Positions 43,323 through 55,735 of a stretch of DNA of 64,000 nt are shown here, piece by piece (within the stretch, counting starts at the first letter, position 1; each line of letters opens with the position of its first letter). Made by a program: the position numbers and the translations under genes. The notes under the pieces are model-generated. The model had not been told where the DNA came from. It ran no database searches and saw only the letters and a program-made list of their open reading frames with translations. The DNA is taken from assembly GCA_003290165.1 (NCBI GenBank), contig QNQO01000197.1, positions 1,144,001 through 1,208,000 on the forward strand, read 5' to 3'. This DNA is from Berberis thunbergii (lineage: Eukaryota > Streptophyta > Magnoliopsida > Ranunculales > Berberidaceae).

Positions 43323-44702
43323 ATGATGATGCAGGGAGAGAGCACGCCGTTCGCCTACGGAAGCGGAGGAGGTCACAAAACACCGATTCACACTCAGCCG
43401 AATTACTACTCCGCGTTCTCACTGCAACAGCAACAACAACAACAACTAAGCGGCGGCTCCGGAATGGACTTCGCATCCTCCTCCTTCTTCACTCCGTCTC
43501 CATCGTCTTGCAATCAAGGGAGCAACGCAGTCGCCACCGAGAAACGCCTCTACCTCGCTCGTCTCACCTTAGAGTACCAAGAACTCGTCGACCGCTACCG
43601 ACTCTGCCTCTCGCATCTCGACGACGCCGCGAGAGAAGCAGATGTTCTGCGTCAAGAGAATGGGAAGCTTCGCTTGGCCAACTCAGATCTCACCGAGCGT
43701 CTTCGTATCTTGACTCAGGTGAGGATTCGCTTGCCGTCTCTGTCGATGATCAACGATTTCCGTAGTCTCTCCGTTGGAGAGAACGCGAATCGCAATGTTG
43801 CGAGTCCCGTGAGTGTTCATGGAAACGATCGGTTCGAGAAGAAGAGTACGGAGCGAGTCGCTCTGCCGAAGAGCATCTCGATTCGTTCGAGTGGTTACTT
43901 GAAGATGAATCAACCTCCAGGTGGGTCTACCAGTGGCGCTAACCTAACCGACCGACCTCCATTGGTAACCTCTCTAATCCTTCCATTGCTCTGCATTTCA
44001 GTTTCATTTCTATTAATTAGTATCAAGAGTTTCCATCAAATAGTTTTCGACATCTTTTCTGTTTTGCTTGCTTAATTAATTGTGATATTTGGTTAATTCA
44101 GTTAGTAATGATATCTGTTTAACTAATTAGGGCCTAGAATCTAGCTGCTAATCAGATGATTGGTTGGTAAGTTGATGTTTTCACTGATTCATGAGGAACG
44201 CATGAATGATAATGAGATGGATTTGATATCACCATACTTGATGTGCTTCAGTACCAATTGTGATGTAATACCACATGAGGTCAAATGAGATAGATTTTAT
44301 TATTATTATTTGTGATGTTTTAGTACTAATTGTGACTATGATATGGGGTATTGTAACTGATTTATGAGATGGAAACAGCCGCGAGTGTGTGTGCCTGCTG
44401 GTGTTGTGGGGAACAAAGAGGAGGAAGGACCACTGGAGATGGATGTGTACAATCAAGGGATGATGAAGACGGAGCTGTGCAACAAGTGGCAGGAAACTGG
44501 AGACTGTCCGTATGGAGATCAATGCCAGTTTGCGCATGGTGTTGCTGAGCTTCGTCCCATCATTCGTCACCCACGCTACAAGACTGAGGTCTGTCGCATG
44601 ATGCTGTCTGGGGGTAACTGTCCGTATGGTCACCGCTGCCACTTCCGTCATGCCGTCACTGAGGAGGAGAGGTTCATGCGTTCTGCGCAGGTGTTTGAGT
44701 AG
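43323..44702 (+). CDS. CCCH tandem zinc-finger protein (TTP-like), 2 coding exons
   Basis: Coding exons are 43323-43964 and 44379-44702, giving 321 residues. A 5' UTR intron (43208-43296, GTGAGT...ACAG) is likely. Three ATGs are in a row (MMMQGEST), and I take the first. The N-terminal part has a Gln run, then a helical, likely coiled-coil part ([20 protein letters not shown]...[20 protein letters not shown]) and a [14 protein letters not shown] motif shared by this plant family. The second exon has two fingers, each C-X8-C-X5-C-X3-H, with lead-ins KTELCNKW and KTEVCRMM and 18 residues between fingers, as in TTP-type proteins. That class binds AU-rich RNA or DNA and alters mRNA stability; the plant C3H14/15-like group acts in cell wall and pollen programmes. 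An alternative donor exists at 43920 but breaks the phase. The gene looks intact. Confidence 0.88.
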
Positions 44703-45902
44703 AGAGAGGGATGAAGTAGCCAACTTGCTTGCTAGAAGATTATTGGGTAAGTTGGGTGTATATACTTCCACAAAATTGAGGTCTAAATATCCTAAATAAT
44801 GAGAGAAAACATTATGGTAAATAATAAACCATAAAAATATACTATATAGTTAGTATCATGTAAGAAGCTAGAAAGGGTATTGGAAGAAAGATGGGCGTTG
44901 GATTATCTTTTATTTCAGTGTGGATGGTCAATTGCGCATTGCTGATTGATGATCAAAGTGGAGAAACCATGAAGAGTGAGTCTCCAAATGGTTCAAGTTT
45001 TCTGCTCCTCTGAAAGTTATTGGAAATTTTGTTATGTCGCAAACTGTTATGTTCGGTTAGGCAGGTAGTTGAGGGTGGGGTTCTAATTGTCTGTATAACA
45101 CTTTCTGCTGCCAACTTCTCATTGGGTTGAATGCATCATATATTTTTCTTTCCTTTTGAGTAAGAGATCAACCTCCTCTGTAATCATGTTATATGACACC
45201 AGCTTAGTAAGCAATGTTCTCTCTGTCTCTCTAGCTATCTATTATTGTACGCTGTGCTGTCATCGTTAGTGAGTGAAATAAAGATGCTTTTAAGACCCAA
45301 ATCAATAAAGTGCGTATTATGCCCCCATGGACTTTCTGTGTACTTGCGTGGTACGCACTGCACTTCCACAAGTTGATGTTCAAATTGCACATGGTAAGGT
45401 TCATTAGCAGCTACCCTCTAGGAGAAGATTGATCTTTATAATCTGCTCCAACTCCATTAAATCCCCCTGTTCATCAATCTTGACCAATTTTCATTCCTTA
45501 TTATGTACTCATGTACTGTTTATCTATTTGATTTTGCCATTATGCAGTTAGAAATGATATGGTTGACCACCCAGATTCTTTCATAAGAAGACCGACCTGA
45601 ACTGTACAAGATGGTGGTAATTATACCACCTTTTCACAGGTTACTTCATCTTGACCATGCATATCTCGATGCACTACCAGCAGTGGTAGGGACGAGTTTA
45701 GTTCCATTGATAAGGCCTTAGAATCGATGCAATATTCAAGTAATTCCTTTGAATAAATTGAAACCCTACACATTGAATGTCCATCAACAAGTACACACAA
45801 CCCACAAGTGCAGTTTACAATCAGAGACCTAGAACACATCATAACTCTGAGCTCTTCGTAAGGTCAACCATTATCATAGCCATCATTGGTTTTCACCATT
45901 GG
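44703..45902. other. 3' UTR of the CCCH gene and intergenic sequence
   Basis: No further gene is seen. The CCCH 3' UTR probably covers the first few hundred bases. 45600-45900 is the 3' flank of the PPR gene on the other strand. Confidence 0.5.
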
Positions 45903-48075
45903 TCACCAAAAACCCTTGCAGGAGCACAATCCATCCTTAAAATGGTGAAACCTGATTGTATCCTTACTACTATATATCTGCCAGAGATTTTACTGAAAAG
46001 CTTAAATGATGAATGACAGTCTCCACAAACTCGAAGGTTCTTCACTATACGTATGGTTTCCTCGGGCTTCAAATTGATCAAGCCCAATGCCAGTGCTATC
46101 TTCTCACTGTGATATGAGACAACCCTTTCTTTCTCTTCCTCGTCTACATCAAACAAGACATGAGTTGTGTCTGGGACATGCCCAGCTGATTTCAGTTTCC
46201 TAGTCATATGCTCAAGCATTACTCCTATCTCTTTTGATTGTGGGTGTGACTTGTGACTTGCCAAAAATCTGTGTAGAGTGCCATTGAATTCAATATAGCT
46301 CCATCCTGGTGGTTTTACGATGCCACTATCTTCCATTCTTTTCTTACTCTCCCAGCATCTTCCCACCGGTTTGCATTGGTAAGCATGTTAGATAACAGAA
46401 CATAATGAGCACCGTGATCAGGGTCCAATTCAAGTAGTCGTTTACTCGCAATCTCACCCATTCTGACATTTCCATGGAGCCTGCAAGCACCTAATAGAGA
46501 CCGCCAAACAACAGAGTTTGCATCCAATGGTATCTGTTGTATAAATGCATAAGCTTCATCCAAATGCCCACTTCGCCCCATAAGATCAACCATGCAACAA
46601 TAATGTTCAATTTGTGGTTCAATCCCATGAACGTTAGACATTGAGTAAAATATCCTTTTACCCTCTTCAACTAAACCACCATGACTACAAGCACATAATA
46701 TTCCAACAAAAGTGACTTTGTCTGGTCTAAGACCTGCTGATTCCATTTCTCTGAAAACTTCAAAAGCAGTTTCACTAAGCCCATGCTGAGCAAGACCAGA
46801 GATCATGGCATTGAAGACAAAGATTGCTTTGGTTTTTTTCATTATGCCATGGAAAATATCCAGTGCAGTCTCTACACTGCCACACTTTGCATACATATCT
46901 ATGATAGCTGTAGTAAGGATGTGGTTTCGACTCAACAACTCTCCTTCAATGTATTGAGCATGAAGCCTTTTCCCAAAAGTAAATGCTCCCACTCCAGCAC
47001 AGGCCGAGAGGATAGCAACCAAGGTGACTTCATCTGGTTTTATGCCCAAACTCTCCATTTGTACAAAAAGCTCCATGGCTTCATTGTGTCTCCCAGTTTG
47101 AGCATACCCACTGATCATGGCCGTCCAAGAAATTAAATCCCTTTCAACCATTTCATTGAAGAAACGACGAGCTATCTCAACTTCTCCACATCTAGCATAC
47201 CCCGAAACCATAGAACTCCAAGCTATAGTAGTTTTGTTACCTCCCATTGAACTAAACACTTTATATGCCATTTCCATCAGCTCACATTTTGCATACATAT
47301 CAACAAGAGCACTATTCAGCAAACCATTAGAATCATCATAGATGAAATTCTTATACACCATGAGATGAACTTGTTTTCCACTTTTCGGATCATTCAATGC
47401 TGAACAAGCGGATAACAAAGCAACAAATGTATATACATCCGGCTCAATACCTACAACCTGCATATCTTTAAACAGATTATAAGCACGCGCCGATCCACCG
47501 TGTCTAGCATACCCATTCAACATTGTGTTAAACGATACAAGATCTCTTTTGGTAATTTTATCAAATACTATCTGAGCATGGTTCAAGTATCCAAAAGCCA
47601 AGTAGAAATGAATGAGAGCATTCCCAATGAAGAGATTTGATTCAAAACCATTCCTTATAACATGGGAATGAACCTCCTCACCCGGTACGACACTTGAAAG
47701 GTTTGCGCAGGAGTTGATTAGGAAAGGGAAGGTGAAATTGTTAGGAGAAATGCCATAATTCCCAATCATGGACTTGAAGAGAAGAAGTGATTCATGAGGG
47801 GATTCACTACGGGAGTAGCCCCTAATCATAGTGTTCCAAATGAAGAGATTTGGTTGATGGGTATGCGAGAAGAGAAGGCGCGAATGATCGAGAGCCTCTC
47901 TTGAACCAGAAAGAGCAAAGAAGGAGATGAGTCTGCTTATGGAGAAAATGTGGTTATGAAGGCCATTTAGGATGACTTGGGCATGGATTTGGAGTGCTTG
48001 TTTGATTAATGTACATGATTCTAGGAGAGAAACTGGTGATGCGTCTCTAAGGAGAAGGCTCAACTTCTCTTTCAT
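45903..48075 (-). pseudogene. PPR-DYW organelle RNA-editing factor gene, two frameshifts
   Basis: The gene is intronless and starts at 48075. The first reading gives 586 residues of PLS-type PPR repeats (for example NLFIWNTMIRGYSRSESPHE, ALVDMYAKC, DLISWTAMISGYAQTGRHNE, HYCCMVDLMGRSGHLDEAYA) and most of the E domain. Near 46338 a one-base shift puts the E+ and DYW parts in another frame: GWSYIEFNGTLHRFLASHKS, then YHSEKIALALGLIN with the HSE motif, then RVCGDCHSSFKLFSKISGRY with the CxxCH zinc motif. Near 45962 a second shift is needed to reach the family's normal ending (RFHHFKDGLCSCKGFW, stop 45903-45905). DYW proteins edit C to U in plastid or mitochondrial RNA. Without repair the product would stop in the E domain. 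No clear transit peptide is seen. Confidence 0.85.
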
Positions 48076-48216
48076 GCAGAGAGACGATACAAAACAGATA
48101 GGAATATCAGTTGCTTAACCGCCAAAATTTGAAGGGTGTGTGTGGTGCTATAGAGAAGACTCTATGGGGTTGAGTATCCGAATTGCAGGGAGTAGTTGGG
48201 TTGAGGAGAACCATAT

Positions 48217-49619
48217 TTGTAGGGATGGAGTGGGGCGGATTTCACTGATATCCGTCCCGCCCATCTTGATTGGGGCAATTTTGGATGTGCCTAAACAGAT
48301 TTTGAGGCGGATATAAATATCCAAATTTCATCCACCAAATATTCGAGACAAATACAGATTTGGCCATATCCACTCACAAATATCTGTTTATCCGTTTAAG
48401 TGTAGATATTACAAAAAAATTACCCTGATCCTTTAAAAGCAAAGACCCTAACCCAGTCTATCTCAAATTCTCTCACTTTGGACTCTGCCTCCCCTGAAAA
48501 TCTCTTCTCGTCTTCTACTGAAGCTCTCCGTTGTTCTTCTAACTTGTTATGCCTAAAGACTCCTCCGATTAGATTTGTAGAGAGCAGTGTTTTTAAGCAG
48601 ACCAACTAGGAGAATGATGGCTAGGAGGAGTTCGTGGAGGCGGGGGTGGATGGGTGGAGACATATTCACCAGTTACTTGAAGTTGTTTGGAGAGCCAATC
48701 ATCTTTTCCTCTCTCTCTGGTCCTGGTCTCTGCTCTCTAAATCTTTGTTGCACTACACCAAATTGGCATATTTGTAACAACTTAAAAAATGGTAACACTT
48801 TTGAGCTATTACAATTCACCAAACAATTTAAAGTCAAAACTAAATTTAGTCAACAAAATAGCTACACAAAAAAATGATACAATAAATTATATCACCATGA
48901 ATAGCATCACTTGTAAGCCCATACTATTTGTGGTGATACAATTATTGAATCACTTTGTTTGTGAAAATATGTAAAATTGTTTTGTGGATTGTTATAGCTC
49001 AAAAGTGTCACTGCTTTTTGGATTGTTACAAAAATGTCAATTTGATATAGTGTTGGTGCTTCCCAAACACACACACAGTTTGAATGTGTACTCATATCGC
49101 AGTATACAGCACCAACTGTGGATTAGAAAAGTACATTAAAGTTGGATAAAGGGCAAAGAATGTTTAAATATGGGGAGTGTTTAGTGGTCTCCTTCATGGG
49201 TACTCAAAGGGAAGTGAAGGTGGTGAGGTAGAGAGAAGACGTTGGCTGTTGTGGGCAAAGAACAAGACATGATCAGCCAATTAAGAAACACACAAGGAAG
49301 GTTTCTCCAAATGAACTCCGTTACTGGAAGCTGTGACCCATATCAAATTTCTTCTACTCTTTTATGTGCAAGCTATTTCATTTATGCTTAAGTTTATCAA
49401 TTTTCTGATTTTACATTTTGGAGCTTGATGTCAGAGCTTCTTTCATGCTCGATTTTCATTAATTTAAACGAATTGGCAGGACGGGATGGATATTCGCCAA
49501 TTTGGAGTGGTATAGATGTTAAATACAAATATAAATGGATTGGCGATGTGGATTTGGGAATCCGCAATCCCTGACAGGGCGGGGACAAATTTGCTCAAAT
49601 CCACCCCATTGCCATCCAT
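48217..49619. mobile_element. hAT-like non-autonomous element, copy 2
   Basis: The left end is TAGGGATGGAGTGGGGCGGA. The right end, on the minus strand, is TATGGATGGCAATGGGGTGG. Subterminal parts resemble copy 1 at 12346-13702 (GGCGGATATAAATATCC, GGCCATATCC, GGGCGGGGAC). Flanking CATATTTG and AATATCTG agree at 6 of 8. It lies about 140 bp upstream of the PPR start codon. No transposase is seen. A CACTA-type MITE is nested inside. Confidence 0.65.
48751..49052. mobile_element. CACTA-type MITE
   Basis: A 302-bp element with ends CACTACACCAAATTGGCATA and, on the minus strand, CACTATATCAAATTGACATT, continuing as inverted repeats through CACTTTTGAGCTAT. A 3-bp duplication TTG (48748-48750 and 49053-49055) flanks it, as expected for the CACTA superfamily. 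It lies inside hAT-like copy 2. A fragment of the same family is at 41645-41704. Confidence 0.85.
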
Positions 49620-49639
49620 AATATCTGGACTATTCCCGA

Positions 49640-50166
49640 ATGAATAGTGCAAAAATGTCTTTGACTCTAAAATTTGGAACTGCCCCTCATATCATCTTAC
49701 CTTTCTCACCAACAATGTATTCCCCACCTTGGAGAAGCCAAGGAAGAAGGTATATTCATGGAATAATGGATTCTTGAGCTATGTAGGCAGGGGGAGGTGC
49801 TAATTAAATCAGTCTTTAGTAGCATGCACTTGTACTAGACGTCATGCTATGGCTTGCCCAAAAAAACTATAGATGCCATTAGTGCAACCCTTAGAAACAC
49901 TTACTATGGTCAGGTGATGATACGTCCACAAAGAAACCGATGGTCAATTAGAACTCCATGTGTCATCCTCACAATGAAGGGAGATTAGGCATACGAAGCA
50001 TCAAATTAGGGAATGAAGTTGCATGTATGAGGCACATTTGGAGCATTGTTACGAATAAGAACAATTTGTGGTTGCAACGAGTGAAAAATCACCTTGTTAA
50101 ACAAAAGGATTTCTGGTTGATGGAGACACACAGAAGCATCATTGTGTTGGAGAGGGATTCGTGACT
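49640..50166 (+). pseudogene. L1-type LINE fragment, left part
   Basis: Reading 49958-50164 gives EGRLGIRSIKLGNEVACMRH then IWSIVTNKNNLWLQRVKNHL and DFW, the region just after RT in plant L1-type LINEs. Upstream frames (YSWNNGFLSYVGRGRCLIKSV) continue the match with stops. The fragment is cut at 50166 by the Athila element. Confidence 0.65.
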
Positions 50167-52017
50167 TGATATACACGTAATTATTACAAAATATATCCCT
50201 TAATTTATATATGTTAGTGCTTAAATTAATATATTTTATTCTAATTATTTTATTTTCATGTTTTTGTAGGAATTTGCGCGTGAACGACAAAATCGCATTA
50301 AGGCGACAATTTGAGGAGACGATTAATTTGTTGATTCTAACGGTGGTACAAAATAGTGGTTCACATCTCTAAACCTAGCCCAAGTAAGCCTAGAACCACT
50401 TAATTTAATCAAGCCAAAACCCAAGCCCCGAAAGCTAGAAACCTAAGCCCAGCCTAACAAGGAAATAGGGGAACCCTATTTAGGTTTCTCTCTTCCCTTC
50501 TCTTGTGAGGCTCTTCCACGTTTTCTGCTCCTTCTCTCTTTTCCAGCCACTATCACCACCTCCACCGGGACAGAGACAAAGATCTCTCGCCACTAACCAA
50601 CCACCATCTCGCCACCATCACTAACCACCGTGTCACGCCCCTGTTTCACGCTATAAACCTCACCTCGCCACCAAAACAGACCACCATCCTCTCTGTCCAG
50701 AACACAGCCGCCACCACCATCCTCTTTCTCTCTCTCTCATAGCCACCATCACCCGAGCACCACCACCACCACTGCGCGCACAACACTGCCGCGAAACAGG
50801 GCACCTCCCTGTTTCTCTCCCTGTTCCTCGCCCTCCTTCCGCTTTCTCTCTTCTCCACGGTCTCTCCCTCATCCACTTCTCTCTCTCTCTCTCGACCACC
50901 GCCGAAACAGACCACGCAACCACCACCATCACCGCTGTGAACAGAGCTCGCGACAGACCGCCTCCCTGTTTCACAACCATCGCTTCTCCCATTCTCGTTC
51001 TTCCTTCACTTTCTCTTTGTTCTTGCAGGCACTGGAGCCGGTCGAGAGGAGAGGACACTCGTGAGGAGCGAAACAAAAGCGGCGGAGCAGGGGGCGGTGC
51101 GCTGGAGACGAAGGCCGAACCAGAGACGTGCGAATTCGGGCGGGAGTAAACTATTTTTCAAAACTGAAAAACAGTTTTGGCTATTGACACCCCGAGAACT
51201 TGTAAGAGCCACCAAAGTGCAATTTCAGCCCTTTTTCTCGGGATTCGCGTCCATGCAGAGATGACTTCCACCTCCACTGATGCTGTGACCACCACCACCA
51301 TGAGTCACTAAACCCCACGCAAAGTGAAGAGGTGAACTCCTAGATGTAACGCACTAAATTAGTAATTGATTCGCTTTAAGTTTTCACGATGAATAATGAT
51401 GTTTAATGATTCTCACTTTTATTTAATATAGAAATTTATGTTGTTTTAGTGACAAAGATATCATAGATTTCTTCGTAGATTTTTATTATTCCGGTGATTA
51501 TCTTTTCTTCTCCATATAAGCTTAGTCACGTTTTTCTTATGTGTGGAATATTTAAGAATTAATTGATTCCGGTAGGTTAGTTATATGTGATTGTCATTTA
51601 TTACGGTATTGTCTCCGGATATATCGTAAGTTTAGGATATCACATATGACAGACCTTTGTGTTTTTTTAGAAGAAGTGAAATCTAAAATTCATTTACATT
51701 AGGGTATATTAATGCATAAAAGGTTATTTTTCCGATTACGTCGTTTGGGATGTGAAACACGTAGTTGAGTCATCATAACGAATCAATACTAGTTGGCGCG
51801 TGAAGTCTAGGAGGGATTCTTGGAACCTTGTGATTTCTCCAAACTTAATTTTCATTAAATTAAATTCAATTTCGTATTTTAAATTTGTTAGAATTTCTTA
51901 ACTTTAGTTTCACATAGTTTGTTTCCCTTAACCTTGTTTTGTAGATCGTTTTTCCTCGTGGGATCGACACCCCATTCTTTACTACAATTGACCGCGTGTA
52001 CTGTTTGGGCGTAATCA
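50167..52017 (+). repeat. 5' LTR of Athila element
   Basis: 1851 bp. It contains a CT-rich segment (50460-51000) with many CACCACC and CTCTCT runs; open frames there are shadows of these repeats. It is nearly the same as 60104-61982 and, inverted, as 52974-54789. Confidence 0.92.
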
Positions 52018-52022
52018 AATTT

Positions 52023-52040
52023 TGGCGCCGTTGCCGGGGA
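52023..52040 (+). other. Primer-binding site of Athila element
   Basis: TGGCGCCGTTGCCGGGGA, five bases after the 5' LTR, the aspartate-tRNA type complement used by Athila elements. Confidence 0.88.
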
Positions 52041-52183
52041 ACAAGCGTCATTCTACAAAGAAGGTTTCGGGTATTATCTTTCTTCCTCATTTTTCATTTT
52101 ATTTTATTTTATTTTTAGGTCCAGTTTAATTTTTAATTTTATTTTATTTCTAAAAACATAAAAATAAAATAAAAAAAAACATT

Positions 52184-52973
52184 GTGGGAGTGAGTTGGAT
52201 TAGAGACCACTTAGGGAGACTAATTAGGATCCAAAATTTAGAACACCCACAAATTCACATTGAGACCAAATTAAGTCCTACTTCTAACACCATGAGTAAT
52301 CACGAAGATGACCATGTTCGGTCGCTAAAGGATTATCTCCACCCCACGCGCACTGCTATTCCAACATGTATCATGTTTGCACCAAGTACACCAAAGCTAG
52401 ATTTTAAGCCGGGTATGATACAATTATTACCCACTTTTCATGGCCTAGAGAGTGAGAATCCTTATGTTCATATTAGGGAATTCGAGGAAGTTGTGGCCAC
52501 CTTTCACAACAAAGTTGAGGCTGTAGACTCGGTTAGACTAAGGTTCTTTCCTTTTTCCCTTAAGGAAAAAGCGAAGAGTTGGCTATACTCTTTGCGACCA
52601 AGGTCTATAGGTTCCTGGGAGGAGATGACCCAAGTATTTTTTAATAAATACTTTCCTCACCACAAAACCAACGGTCTAAAGAGACAGATTTCTACCTTCA
52701 CCCAAAAGAATAGCGAGACATTATATCAAGTATGGGAGAGGTTCAAGGATCTCTTGAATACATGCCCACACCATGGGTATGAGAGTTGGCGCTTAGTCAG
52801 TTATTTTTATGAGGGGCTCACCAATAGAGAACGTCAGTTCGTTGAGATGATGTGTAATGGAGAGTTTTTGCAAAAAGACCCTGACGAGGCCATTGAGTAC
52901 CTGAATGACTTAGCTGAAAAGGCCCACACTTGGACTGGTCCAAGTGCTACTGAGAGCACAGATAGAACACGCC
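52184..52973 (+). pseudogene. Athila gag, first part
   Basis: An open frame from 52184; the ATG at 52292 (MSNHEDDHVRSLKDYLHP) fits the family start better. The gag domain is clear: ENPYVHIREFEEVVATFHNK, FFPFSLKEKAKSWLYSLRPR, KYFPHHKTNGLKRQISTFTQ and TLYQVWERFKDLLNTCPHHG. The chain runs to TESTDRTR, where the solo LTR begins. The frame then continues by chance into LTR sequence up to 53125. Across the insertion the two parts of gag are in frame once one copy of the ACGCC duplication is discounted. Confidence 0.88.
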
Positions 52974-54789
52974 TGATTACGCCCAAACAATACACGCGGT
53001 CAATTGCAGTAAAGAATGGGGTGTCGATCCCACGAGGAAAAACGATCTACAAAATAAGGTTAAGGAAAACAAACTATGCGAAACTAAAGTTAATAAATTC
53101 TAACAAATTTAAAATACGAAATTGAATTTAATTTAATGAAAATTAAGTTTAGAAAAATCACAAGGTTCCAAGAATCCCTCCTAGACTTCACACGCTAACT
53201 AGTGTTGATTCGCTATGATGACTCAACTACGTGTTTCACATCCCAAACGACGTAATCGGAAAAATAATCTTTTAACCATTAATATACCCTAATGTAAATG
53301 AATTTAAGATTTCACTTTTTTTCTAAAAGAACACAAAGGTTTGTCATATGTGATATCTTAAACTTACGATATATCCGGAGACAATACCGTAATAAATGAC
53401 GATCACATATAACTAACCTACCGGAATCAATTAATCTTTAAACATTCCACACATAAGAAAAGCGTGACTAAGCTTATATGGAGAAGAAAAGATAATCACC
53501 GGAGTAATAAAAATCTACGAAGAAATCTATGAAATCTCTGTCACTAAAATAACATAAATTTCTATATTAAATAAAAGTGAGAATCATTAAACATCATTAT
53601 TCATCGTGAACACTTAAAGCGAATCAATTACTAATCTAGTGCGTTACATCTAGGAGTTCACCTCTTCACCTTGCGTGGGGTTTAGTGACTCATGGTGGTG
53701 GTGGTCACAGCATCAATCGAGGAGGAATCCATCACTTCCTGTCCGCGCACGAATCCCGAGAAAAACAACTAAATTTACAATGTGGTGGCTCTTACAAGTT
53801 CTCGGGGCGTCAATAACCAAAAACCGTTTTTCAAACCTGAAAAACAGAATTTCCCGCCGAATTCGCGCTGCTCTCCCTGGTTCGTCTTCTCCAGCGCGAC
53901 AGCGCCTGCCCCGCCTCCGTTCTCCGCTCCTCGCGAGCTTCCTCTCCTCACGAATGTCTCCTGTACCTGCAAGAACAAAGAGAGAGGGTGAAGGAACAGA
54001 GATAATAACAAAACCGCGAGAGAGAGGACGAGAAACAGGGAGCTGAAACAGGGTGGTGTTCTCCCTGTTTCGCGGTGGTAGCGAGGTTCTCGTGGTGGTG
54101 GTGGCTCTAACAGAGAGAGGCGTGAAGGAGGGAGAGACCTTGGAGAAGAGAGAAAGAGGAAGGAGGGCAGTTGCAAGGGAGAGAAACAGGGAGGTGCTCC
54201 CTGTTTCGCGGTGGTGGCGATGGTGTTCGAGTGATGGTGGCGGTGAGAGAGATGGAGGGAGATGGTGGTGGCGGCTGTGTTATGGACAGAGAGAACTGTG
54301 GCGAGGTGAAGGTGGCTGGTTAGTGGCGGTGGCGAGGTCGGTTAGTAGCGAGGTGATGGTTGGTTAGTGGCGAGAGAGCTCTGTCTCTGCCCTGGTGGAG
54401 GTGGAAATGGTGGCTGGAAAAGAGAGGAAGAAAAACGTGGAAGAGAAGAGGAGTTCCAAGAGAAGGCCATAGAGAAACCTAAATAGGGTTCCCCTATTTC
54501 CTTGTTGGGCTGGGTTTATGATTCTAGCTTTTTGGGCTTGGGCTTGGGCTTGAGCTTGGTTAAAGTAAGCTGGGATAGGCTTAGATGTGTGAACCACTTT
54601 TTTGTACCACCGCTAGAATCGACAAATTAATCATTTTCTCAAATTTGTCGCCTTAATGCACTTTTATCGTTCACGCGCGCAGATTCCTACAAAAACATAA
54701 AAATTGAAATAATTAGAATAAAATATATTAATTGAGGCACTAACATATATAATTAAGGGTTATAATTTGTAATAATTACGTGTATATCA
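52974..54789 (-). repeat. Inverted solo LTR of the Athila family inside gag
   Basis: 1816 bp, the reverse complement of the flanking LTRs from TGATTACGCCC to GTGTATATCA. An exact 5-bp duplication ACGCC (52969-52973, 54790-54794) shows it arrived as its own insertion. The rest of that second element was then lost, most likely by LTR-LTR recombination. Confidence 0.92.
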
Positions 54790-54794
54790 ACGCC

Positions 54795-55735
54795 CAGCTG
54801 GAGTTTACAAACTTAGGGAAGATGATAGCCTTAGAGCCCAACTTGATAGAGTAACTAGGGAGTTAGAAGTACTTAAGACCAAGGATGGTAAGCCCACACA
54901 TACTGTTGCCAGATTTGAGCTACAGGACACCTGTTTTATATGCGGGGGAGTTGAACACTTAGCACTGGATTGCCCGACCTTGACTGAGATGAGAGGGATT
55001 TATGAGGAACAATGTAATGCCTTAGGGATGTACAAGAAGCCTTATTCACCATTCTCTAACACTTACAATTCTGCTGGAGAGATCACCAATAACTTTAGTT
55101 GGAGGTCCGAGGCCGACCAACCTACACACTCACAGGCACAACCACCTAGATCATACCCTGCACCTCCATACAATGCACAATCTAATAGAAGTTCCTTATT
55201 AGACACATTGCATGCATTTATAGAGGCACAAGGTAAAACTAATCAAAAATTTGAGGTTGCATTGACACAGTTGGTAGAGGAGAACAAGGAGATCAAAAGC
55301 CAAATAACCAAGTTGACAAGTTCATTAACAGTACAAGCTCAGGGCCAATTTCCATCACAGCCTCAAGCAAATCCGAAGGGACAAATTATGGCACAAACCT
55401 CTACCTCAGACTCTCAGAAAGTCAGAGAGGTTAATGCCATTACTACGCGGAGTGGTAAGATTTTAAAGGGATCAAGCTCGTCCACGACTATAGGCACCTC
55501 CCCAAGTGCAAAGGAGAGCATCCCTGAGGATGAGCCCAACAAGAACATTCCAGTTTCAGTTCCTTTTCCTCAAGCACTACGACCTACTGGAAACAAATCA
55601 GAAATGCATGCTGAGATTCTAGAACACTTGAAACAGGTTAAAATTAACTTACCTTTGCTGCATGTGATTAAACAGGTACCAACTTATGCAAGGATCATCA
55701 AGGACTTATGCACTATCAAAAGGAAACATCATTGA
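54795..55735 (+). pseudogene. Athila gag, second part
   Basis: Continues the gag reading: AGVYKLREDDSLRAQLDRVT, then zinc knuckle CFICGGVEHLALDC (CX2CX4HX4C), a Gln/Pro/Ser-rich linker, NAITTRSGKIL, and the run-up to protease (YARIIKDLCTIKRK). A frameshift near 55735 ends it, and protease follows in another frame. Confidence 0.85.

Noticed and set aside
44229..44771. 180-aa minus-strand frame across the CCCH gene's second exon
   Set aside because: It is antisense to conserved zinc-finger codons on the plus strand and has no domain of its own.
50646..51264. Overlapping open frames on both strands inside the Athila LTR, repeated at 53675-54400 and 60583-61180
   Set aside because: They recur in every LTR copy regardless of orientation, are low in complexity (CTCTCT, CACCACC) and change between copies.
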